Shown here in pieces: positions 1 to 5,124 of a DNA stretch of 5,642 nt. Every line of letters begins with the position of its first letter. The first letter of the stretch is position 1. Source of the stretch: Spirochaetae bacterium HGW-Spirochaetae-9 (GTDB lineage: Bacteria; Spirochaetota; Spirochaetia; Treponematales; Rectinemataceae); contig PGXP01000120.1 of NCBI GenBank assembly GCA_002839205.1, forward strand, positions 1 to 5,642, written 5' to 3'. Position numbers and translations under genes: made by a program. The notes below the pieces were generated by a model. The model had not been told where the DNA came from and did not search any database. It saw only the letters and a list, made by a program, of their open reading frames with translations.

Positions 1-63
1 GCCGTCGAAATAGAGTGAGGAACCGCGAACTTCGGCGTAGGGGTTGAATTCGGAGATACTCAT
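1..63 (-). CDS. N-terminal fragment of a putative diaminopimelate decarboxylase-like protein (runs off left edge)
   Basis: An open frame starts with ATG at 63-61 and reads leftward without a stop for the 21 codons available. The peptide begins MSISEFNPYAEV and ends in SLYFDG. A short lead-in followed by a strand such as LYFDG(V) is typical of the extreme N-terminus of fold-III PLP decarboxylases such as LysA, which converts meso-DAP to lysine. The neighbouring DapF-like, alanine racemase and LD-carboxypeptidase genes make LysA plausible, but 21 residues hold no catalytic motif, so the product name is a guess. There is no Shine-Dalgarno-like sequence just upstream of the ATG; a possible -10 hexamer sits there instead, so the mRNA may be leaderless. 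The gene is divergent from the amidotransferase gene, 17 bp away. Confidence 0.45.
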   Translation of the reverse strand, partial: MSISEFNPYAEVRGSSLYFDG

Positions 64-80
64 GGTGGATATTCTATACC
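64..80. promoter_or_regulatory. 17-bp divergent gap with candidate -10 elements on both strands
   Basis: This is the whole space between the two divergent start codons. It is A+T-rich against a G+C-rich background. On the minus strand it reads TAGAAT (76-71), five of six matches to the sigma-70 -10 consensus, ending 7 nt before the ATG at 63. A weak -35 (TTCCGA, 99-94) lies 17 bp upstream of it. On the plus strand GATATT (68-73) lies 18 bp after TTGAAT (44-49) and ends 7 nt before the ATG at 81. Both arrangements would give leaderless or nearly leaderless mRNAs. The only ribosome-binding-like sequence for the plus-strand gene is GGTGGA (64-69), 11 nt from its ATG. Short hexamers like these occur by chance, so this is a proposal. 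Confidence 0.3.
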
Positions 81-815
81 ATGAAACCTCGCATCGGAAT
101 AAGCACTTTTTTCGACAATCAGGGACGATCCGACTATAGCGCCGTTAACAGGAATTACGTGGATTCGGTGCTGCGGGGCGGCGGCCTGCCCTGCCCGATT
201 CCCGTCTGTTCGGACCTGGCACTGGCCGCCGCCTATGTCGAAGCGGTTGACGGTCTTCTCCTTTCGGGTGGAAAGGACATTGAACCGGCCTTCTACAACG
301 AAGAGCCTGCCCTGGGTCTCGGGTCGATTGACGCCGAGCGCGACGCCTGGGAACTCGCCCTTTTTGCTCAAGCTGCCAAGGCGGGCATCCCGGTTTTCGG
401 CATCTGCAGGGGGCACCAGTTGATCAATGTCGCGATGGGCGGCAGCCTTGTGCAGGATCTGGTTCAGACCAGCCCGGAGGATGAGGTGATGGCTCTGCCC
501 CATTACCCCAAGGATTTTCCGATGGATAGGCTCTACCACCATATCAAAATCGATGAAGGTTCTCTGTTGCGAGATATTTTTGGAAAGGCGCGGTTGAGGG
601 TGAACAGCTTCCATCACCAGGCTGTGAAAGTCTTGGCTCCCGGCTTGAAAGCCACGGCCGCGGCTCCCGACGGGGTTATTGAAGGGTATGAATCGATCGA
701 TGCCTCACGGTTTATCCTGGGCGTCCAGTTCCATCCTGAGGCGCTCACGGCCAAATTCCCTGAATTCATACCCCTCTTCAGGGCTTTTATCGAAGCCTGC
801 GGTCAGTCGGCGTAG
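81..815 (+). CDS. Gamma-glutamyl-gamma-aminobutyrate hydrolase-like class I glutamine amidotransferase (peptidase C26, PuuD-like)
   Basis: This 244-residue cytoplasmic protein has the full class I glutamine amidotransferase layout of the PuuD/C26 family, which hydrolyses gamma-glutamyl amide bonds. Visible motifs are an N-terminal strand PRIGIS (3-8), the oxyanion-region loop LSGGKDIEP (61-69), the nucleophile elbow GICRGHQ with Cys109, the family signature NSFHHQAV (175-182), and FHPE with His218 and Glu220 completing the Cys-His-Glu triad. Length matches the family (about 240-255). There is no signal peptide or membrane segment. PuuD itself cleaves gamma-glutamyl-GABA in putrescine breakdown, but no other Puu gene is visible here. 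Its position beside an LD-carboxypeptidase makes a gamma-glutamyl peptide or amide from cell-wall turnover an alternative substrate; that is inference. It overlaps the 3' end of the convergent LD-carboxypeptidase gene by 13 bp. Confidence 0.9.
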   Translation: MKPRIGISTFFDNQGRSDYSAVNRNYVDSVLRGGGLPCPIPVCSDLALAAAYVEAVDGLLLSGGKDIEPAFYNEEPALGLGSIDAERDAWELALFAQAAKAGIPVFGICRGHQLINVAMGGSLVQDLVQTSPEDEVMALPHYPKDFPMDRLYHHIKIDEGSLLRDIFGKARLRVNSFHHQAVKVLAPGLKATAAAPDGVIEGYESIDASRFILGVQFHPEALTAKFPEFIPLFRAFIEACGQSA

Positions 816-1786
816 GGGGATTCGAGCATTTCAAGGCTTAAACGCCTTGAGTCCATCCTGTACCTAATTCCCATGGGAAGGGTGAGGGACGGGCTGCCGT
901 GCCCGGCCTCGAGTCCCGAAAGGATGGGTTTCCCGCTGGGGATGACGAGATCTCCGAAGATTTCGTCGATCGTAAGCGAGGGCTTGCCGCCCTGGGGTTC
1001 GCAGCGCGTCCAGGATCCGACGATGATGCCTGCGCAGGCTTCAAACTTGCCCGCGAGGCGGAGCTGGTTGAGCATCCTGTCGATCCTGTAGGGCGTTTCG
1101 TCTATATCTTCCAGAAAAAGGATCTTCCCCTCCGTATTGAGCTCCCAGGCTGTGCCCATGGTGGCGGCGATGAGGGAGAGATTGCCTCCAACGAGCTCGC
1201 CTTCGGCGCCGCCTGATGCTGGCGCACTGGGCGGGACGCAGAGGGCGCTGCCGCTCGGATTGAAGATGGGACTGGGAAGTGACGGAGAGCCGAAAAGCGA
1301 TCCTTCTAGCGATGCCCGGCTTTGCGGGTCGAATTCCGGAACCATGTCTGAGGAGGGCATGGGGCCGTGGAGGGTGACGAGACCGGCGAACTGACGAAAG
1401 GCGGTGTGGAGGGCAGTGATGTCACTGTAACCGAGGAATATCTTGGAGTGGCTGGCGATGATGGAGTAGTCGATGCGGTCGAGGATGCGGGGGGTGCCGT
1501 AGCCTCCTTTGAGGCAGATGACGGCTTTGGTATCGGGATCGAGGAAGGCCTGCTCCAGCTCGCGGGCACGAACTTCGTCGCTTCCGGCAAGGTAGCCAAA
1601 GGCATCGGCGCAATGGGGCGACGCTTTGACCTTGAGACCGAGGGTTTCGAGGGCGTGAATGGAGGCTTCAACCCTGGCGGGGCTGGAAGCCGCGCCGGAG
1701 GGCGCCACGAGGGAGACAGCATCGCCACGCTGAAGACGGCGCGGCTTGAGCTTCGGCATACACTGCGGTTTGAGTCGGGGTTTCAC
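803..1786 (-). CDS. ldcA: LD-carboxypeptidase, peptidase family S66 (muramoyltetrapeptide carboxypeptidase)
   Basis: S66 LD-carboxypeptidases remove the terminal D-Ala from the L-Ala-D-Glu-meso-DAP-D-Ala tetrapeptide during cytoplasmic peptidoglycan recycling. The protein has 327 residues (family about 300-310). Visible landmarks are the N-terminal strand RGDAVSLVAPSG (20-31), GGYG (94-97), the nucleophile motif GYSD with Ser121, GGNLSLI (200-206), FLEDIDE with Glu226, and GHG with His296. This spacing fits the Ser-Glu-His triad of Pseudomonas LdcA. The related MccF branch (microcin C immunity) shares the fold, but the cell-wall neighbours favour LdcA. The GTG start at 1786 overlaps the TGA of the upstream gene as GTGA and has GGGG at 1798-1795, 8 nt away. 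The ATG at codon 10 (1759) would give a conventional N-terminus but has no ribosome-binding sequence. It is the last visible gene of the operon. Confidence 0.9.
   Translation of the reverse strand: MKPRLKPQCMPKLKPRRLQRGDAVSLVAPSGAASSPARVEASIHALETLGLKVKASPHCADAFGYLAGSDEVRARELEQAFLDPDTKAVICLKGGYGTPRILDRIDYSIIASHSKIFLGYSDITALHTAFRQFAGLVTLHGPMPSSDMVPEFDPQSRASLEGSLFGSPSLPSPIFNPSGSALCVPPSAPASGGAEGELVGGNLSLIAATMGTAWELNTEGKILFLEDIDETPYRIDRMLNQLRLAGKFEACAGIIVGSWTRCEPQGGKPSLTIDEIFGDLVIPSGKPILSGLEAGHGSPSLTLPMGIRYRMDSRRLSLEMLESPYAD
831..850. terminator. 7-bp inverted repeat, possible 3'-end hairpin for the plus-strand hydrolase gene
   Basis: TCAAGGC (831-837) and GCCTTGA (844-850) form a perfect 7-bp stem with a 6-nt TTAAAC loop, starting 15 nt after the hydrolase stop codon and lying within the last codons of the convergent ldcA. 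No T-run follows on the plus strand, so it is not a standard intrinsic terminator. It could stabilise the 3' end of the plus-strand mRNA, or be a coincidence of coding sequence. Confidence 0.25.
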
Positions 1787-2970
1787 CGGCCCTGCCCCAG
1801 GAGTCGCATCGTCACAGCCGCCTGCAGGGCGACGCCGATTGGGAGACAGGCCTCGTCGATGTCAAAGCTGTTCGAATGCAGGGGCGAGTCGATTCCCTTC
1901 GCCGCGTTGCCGCATCCGAGGTGATAGAAGGAGCCGGGGCGCTCCTGGACGAAGAAAGAAAAATCCTCGACCCCCATGCTCGCCTTCTCTTTCCAGAGGA
2001 CTGAGTCCTCCCCCAGGAGGGACGAAGCTTCCTGGGCGATGATGTCGACGACCCAGTCGTGGTTGATGAGGGCGGCATAGCCAGCCCTGATTTCCACTTC
2101 ACCCGATCCGCCGAAGGCAGCCGGGATGCCCTCGACGACAGCCCTCACTCTTTCGGCGATGGCAGCCCTCACCTCGGGGTTGGTTGTCCGGATCGTACCC
2201 GTCATCCTCACTTCATCGGCGATGATGTTGTTGCGCATACCGCCCTGGATGGTGCCGAGGGTGAGCACTGCCTCCTGGAGGGGGGAGACGTAGCGCGAGA
2301 CGATGGAGTGGAGGGCATCCACGACCTTGGCCGCGATCATGATGGCGTCAATGCCTGTGCTGGGATAGGCCGCATGGGCACCTTTTCCCCGAATCGTGAC
2401 CCCGAGAAAATCGGAGGAGCCGTTGAGGGCTCCGTATTTAACCTCGACCTTGCCCATGGGCACATCGGGCATGACGTGGAGGCCTATCACATAGTCCACA
2501 TGGGGATTCTCCAGGCAGCCATCCGCTATCATCTTCGCCGCGCCGCCCGTCGTCTCCTCGGCGGGCTGAAAGAGGAATTTTACCGAACCTTCAAGATTCC
2601 CGCGCCGTTCGGCGAAATATTTCGCCGCGCCGAGGGCCACCGTCATGTGGGCATCGTGGCCGCACGCATGCATGAATCCCTTGTGACGCGAAGCATAAAC
2701 CCTCTCCTCTGGCTCGTTCACCGGCAAGGCGTCCATGTCGGCCCTTATGCCTACCACCTTGCCGGCTCGGGCACCCTCCACGAGGGCTACAACCGCTGTT
2801 CTCCGCTTTTCGTAGGGAATGCCGAGGCTCCCAAGGATGCGGCAGATCTCGGCCTGGGTCTCGAACTCGGCATCGCCCGCCTCGGGAATCCTGTGCAGGG
2901 TTCTACGGGTCTGGATGAGCCAGTCCTTCATGCCTGAGGTCGCCTCAAATATTTCCTTTCCAGCTGCCAT
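1783..2970 (-). CDS. M20D-family metallo-amidohydrolase (aminoacylase / hippurate hydrolase / N-acetyl-DAP deacetylase-like)
   Basis: M20D enzymes are cytoplasmic binuclear-metal hydrolases that cleave N-acyl amino acids or small peptides. Numbered from the chosen start (395 residues), the sequence shows RADMDALPV (76-84), the metal motif MHACGHDAH with Cys103 and His105, the acidic pair in PAEET (Glu138, Glu139), GLH with His165, GKGAHAAYP with His199 in the dimerisation lid domain, and PLHS with His365. The complete Cys/His/Glu/His/His ligand set is present, so it should be active. The start is placed at ATG 2970, not the in-frame ATG at 2994, because AAGGAAGGAG lies 6 nt before 2970 and nothing similar precedes 2994. 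It begins 14 nt after the racemase stop and ends in a GTGA overlap with ldcA. The substrate is not readable from sequence; N-acetyl-DAP or an acylated cell-wall amino acid fits the context. Confidence 0.88.
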   Translation of the reverse strand: MAAGKEIFEATSGMKDWLIQTRRTLHRIPEAGDAEFETQAEICRILGSLGIPYEKRRTAVVALVEGARAGKVVGIRADMDALPVNEPEERVYASRHKGFMHACGHDAHMTVALGAAKYFAERRGNLEGSVKFLFQPAEETTGGAAKMIADGCLENPHVDYVIGLHVMPDVPMGKVEVKYGALNGSSDFLGVTIRGKGAHAAYPSTGIDAIMIAAKVVDALHSIVSRYVSPLQEAVLTLGTIQGGMRNNIIADEVRMTGTIRTTNPEVRAAIAERVRAVVEGIPAAFGGSGEVEIRAGYAALINHDWVVDIIAQEASSLLGEDSVLWKEKASMGVEDFSFFVQERPGSFYHLGCGNAAKGIDSPLHSNSFDIDEACLPIGVALQAAVTMRLLGQGR

Positions 2971-2976
2971 GACCGA

Positions 2977-2986
2977 CTCCTTCCTT
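2977..2986 (-). promoter_or_regulatory. Strong ribosome binding site deciding the M20D start
   Basis: On the minus strand AAGGAAGGAG runs from 2986 to 2977, overlapping the TAA of the upstream racemase gene (2987-2985) and ending 6 nt before ATG 2970. It is one of the two best Shine-Dalgarno matches in the window and argues against the earlier ATG at 2994. Confidence 0.75.
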
Positions 2987-4181
2987 AAAACCATCGTATC
3001 GTTGAGGTGGCTAGACGGTCGTCGGAGGCGACAAGCCTGTCCTCCCTCACATAGAGGCGCGGCACACGCCGTCCTATGCCGCAGAGCAGCTCATTCCTGT
3101 TCGTAGAGCCCCATTCGGACGCCTCGTTCAGGCTTACTGCCCCACCACCCAACAGGATGACGTCATCACCCTCCCGGACTCCTTCGATTCCGCCCACGTC
3201 CACCATCGTCTGGTCCATGCAGACAAGGCCGATTACGGGCGCTCTCCTGCCGCGTATCGAAACCTGAGCCCGGTTGCCGAAACGCCGGGGATAGCCGTCA
3301 GCGTAGCCTACAGGCAGGGTCGCTACCATGGTGCCGCCGGCTGGCGCCTTCCAGGAGTCGTCGTATGACACCATCTCTCCCGAGTCCAGATGCCGTATCC
3401 GCGCGATCCTTGTCGTGAAGGTTGAGGCTTGGAGGAAGGGAAAGGCATCATATTCGGGACCCATGCGTCCCGGACGAACACCGAAGAGGGCAGCGCCAAC
3501 CCTCACCATGTCGAGCCTGAATTCGGGATAGCGGACGGCGCCGATGCTGTCACCGACATGGCGCAGGCCTGTTGCTATGCCCCTTGCGGCGCATCCGGCG
3601 AGTATTTCCTCAAACAGGGCGAACTGGGCCACGTCGGACGCCCTGTCGCGCAGGGCGAGATGAGTAAAGACGCTTTCCACAAACAACCCCTGCATGGAGG
3701 CTATCTTCGCGATGGCGCCAACGGGATCCTCGTAAGCTTTTATGCCGAGTCTGTTCATGCCGGTGTCCAGCTTTATGTGGATGGAAAGGCAGCGCCCCGC
3801 CGCACGGGCCGCCGCCGAAAAAGCGGCCGCGTTTCCGGCATCGAAGACAGTCGGCATGATGCCGTTTTTGATCAGGACGTCGGCAAAAACATCGGGGGTA
3901 TGCCCCATTACGACGATTTTAGCCTCAGAATATACCCTGCGAAGTTCCAGGGCTTCGGAGAGGGTCGCGACGGCGAGCATGTCGGCTCCGGCCTCAAGCA
4001 CCGTTCCCGCTACAATGACAGCGCCGTGGCCGTAGGCATCGGCTTTCAGGACGGCAGCGATTTTCACTCCGCTGCCGACAATAGTCCTCATATCGCGAAA
4101 ATTCGAGGCGATGACATCGAGGTCGATGAGGTACCAGGTTTGCCGCCCGAGCCTGCGAAGCATGGTGTCGTCGATCTTCAT
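2985..4181 (-). CDS. alr: Alanine racemase-like PLP enzyme, copy B, with altered active-site residues
   Basis: This complete 398-residue fold-III PLP racemase has the PLP lysine Lys46 and Tyr50 in VLKADAYGHG, Lys137 and Arg144 in KLDTGMNRLG, His174 in FTHLA, Ser212, Arg227 in DMVRVG, the second acid/base Tyr273 in VSYDDSW, the GYADGYPRR segment (292-300), and Met322-Asp323 in VCMDQ. Offsets to Geobacillus Alr are a steady 7-10 residues. The catalytic Lys/Tyr pair is intact, so it should racemise something. Three usual residues differ: the ANS of HIANSAA is GDS, the Gly after the catalytic Tyr is Asp274, and the tyrosine equivalent to Tyr354 is Asn363. The upstream paralogue keeps the standard forms. 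The substrate may thus not be alanine; serine or another amino acid is possible. The ATG overlaps the DapF-like gene's stop as ATGA. Confidence 0.88.
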   Translation of the reverse strand: MKIDDTMLRRLGRQTWYLIDLDVIASNFRDMRTIVGSGVKIAAVLKADAYGHGAVIVAGTVLEAGADMLAVATLSEALELRRVYSEAKIVVMGHTPDVFADVLIKNGIMPTVFDAGNAAAFSAAARAAGRCLSIHIKLDTGMNRLGIKAYEDPVGAIAKIASMQGLFVESVFTHLALRDRASDVAQFALFEEILAGCAARGIATGLRHVGDSIGAVRYPEFRLDMVRVGAALFGVRPGRMGPEYDAFPFLQASTFTTRIARIRHLDSGEMVSYDDSWKAPAGGTMVATLPVGYADGYPRRFGNRAQVSIRGRRAPVIGLVCMDQTMVDVGGIEGVREGDDVILLGGGAVSLNEASEWGSTNRNELLCGIGRRVPRLYVREDRLVASDDRLATSTIRWF

Positions 4182-5119
4182 GCTGTTTCGCCCCGAATCC
4201 GGCCGTTCGCGGGAGGCAAAGCCCCTGCTGCCGCCAGGGTGCCGATCATGGTATCGGAGAAGCGGCCGCCGTAGATGCAGAGCGCGGGTCCTGTCATGAG
4301 AATTGAAGGCGCGCAGAGGTCGAGCGAAAGGGTTCCGCCCGGCATCCGTACCTGGACGAGGCCTTCGACGAGGCCTAGCCTTCGGGCGACGCTCGCCGCG
4401 GCGCAGGAAGAGGAACCGCTCGCGAGCGTGTATCCTGCTCCACGTTCCCAGATCTCGATCCGAAGGGTATGTCGATCCATCACTTTCGCGAACTGCACAT
4501 TGGTTCGTTCGGGGAAAAGCGGATTATTCTCGATCAAGGGGCCGAAGCGTCGTGCCATTTCCGACGTCGGCTCATCGATGAAGACGACGCAGTGGGGATT
4601 GCCCATCGACACAAAACTCGCAAGGAGACTCTCTCCTTCCAAATCCAGCTTCTCCTGGATGAACTCGGGCAGGTCAGTTCTCAATCCTGCCTTGCCTGTT
4701 GAAAACGAAGGCTCTCCCATATCCACTTTTATGAGGGGCGGGTCGAGGCTCATCACCCTGGCGCTGACGATGCCGCCCTTCGTGCCCACGCGGAACTCGT
4801 CTTTGCCGACATAGCCCTGGTCGGCAAGGTAGAGGCAGAATATGCGCAGACCGTTTCCGCTTTTTTCGGCTTCCGAGCCGTCGGGGTTTAAAATTCTCAC
4901 CCAAGGGACCATGCCCTGCCTGACAGGTCCGGCGCCGATTCCATCGAGGTCGTCTAAGGCTGCGAGGGGGCCGAGGAGGATGCCATCGGAGCCGGGACCC
5001 ATGTTTCTGTCGCAGATGGCTCGGATAGCGGCAGGCTCGGGCATGAAGGGGAATTCCCGGGGATCTATGACGATATAGTCGTTTCCGAGAGCATGATATT
5101 TCCTGAATTCCACCGTCAT
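4178..5119 (-). CDS. dapF: Diaminopimelate epimerase (DapF)-like protein with serines at both catalytic cysteine positions
   Basis: DapF interconverts LL- and meso-DAP for lysine and peptidoglycan synthesis. From the chosen ATG (313 residues, against about 275 typical) the protein shows KYHALGNDYIVIDP (7-20), NPDGSE (78-83), GNGLR (88-92), SMGNPH (171-176), RTNVQF (205-210), the WERGAG motif with Glu225-Arg226, and MPGG (259-262). These match the DAP-binding motifs in order. However, the catalytic cysteine before GNG is Ser87 (KSGNG), and that of the ACGTG loop is Ser234 (ASGSSSCA); both codons are AGC. The extra length lies partly in a roughly 20-residue loop before NPDGSE and in the C-terminal tail. 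The annotation as an epimerase-fold protein is firm; the reaction is uncertain. The GTG-initiated frame from 5167 is rejected because AAGGAG lies 8 nt before ATG 5119. It begins 5 nt after the upstream racemase stop. Confidence 0.85.
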   Translation of the reverse strand: MTVEFRKYHALGNDYIVIDPREFPFMPEPAAIRAICDRNMGPGSDGILLGPLAALDDLDGIGAGPVRQGMVPWVRILNPDGSEAEKSGNGLRIFCLYLADQGYVGKDEFRVGTKGGIVSARVMSLDPPLIKVDMGEPSFSTGKAGLRTDLPEFIQEKLDLEGESLLASFVSMGNPHCVVFIDEPTSEMARRFGPLIENNPLFPERTNVQFAKVMDRHTLRIEIWERGAGYTLASGSSSCAAASVARRLGLVEGLVQVRMPGGTLSLDLCAPSILMTGPALCIYGGRFSDTMIGTLAAAGALPPANGRIRGETA

Positions 5120-5124
5120 CGGTA

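Noticed and set aside
60..617. A 185-codon minus-strand open frame opposite the C26 hydrolase gene.
   Set aside because: The plus-strand gene has a full catalytic triad, and this frame shows no family features.
1757..1759. ATG at codon 10 of ldcA as an alternative start.
   Set aside because: It would give a typical LdcA N-terminus, but no ribosome binding sequence precedes it and the GTGA overlap supports the earlier GTG; it remains possible.
1367..1924. A 185-codon plus-strand open frame crossing the M20D/ldcA junction.
   Set aside because: It covers the coupled junction of two clear minus-strand genes, and its product has shadow-like low-complexity composition.
2059..2937. A 292-codon open frame on the plus strand opposite the M20D gene.
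   Set aside because: It lies antisense to a gene with complete family motifs, its product has no recognisable domain, and long antisense frames are expected in G+C-rich coding DNA.
2971..2994. An upstream in-frame ATG for the M20D gene at 2994, overlapping racemase copy B.
   Set aside because: No ribosome binding sequence precedes it, while a strong one lies 6 nt before the ATG at 2970.
3429..4274. A 281-codon open frame on the plus strand opposite racemase copy B and the end of the DapF-like gene.
   Set aside because: It spans two well-supported minus-strand genes and has no recognisable motif or ribosome binding site; treated as a shadow frame.
4355..4376. A short direct repeat, GACGAGGCCT at 4355-4364 and 4367-4376.
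   Set aside because: It encodes the local repetition LVEGLV in the DapF-like protein; two copies only, with no sign of a regulatory or CRISPR function.
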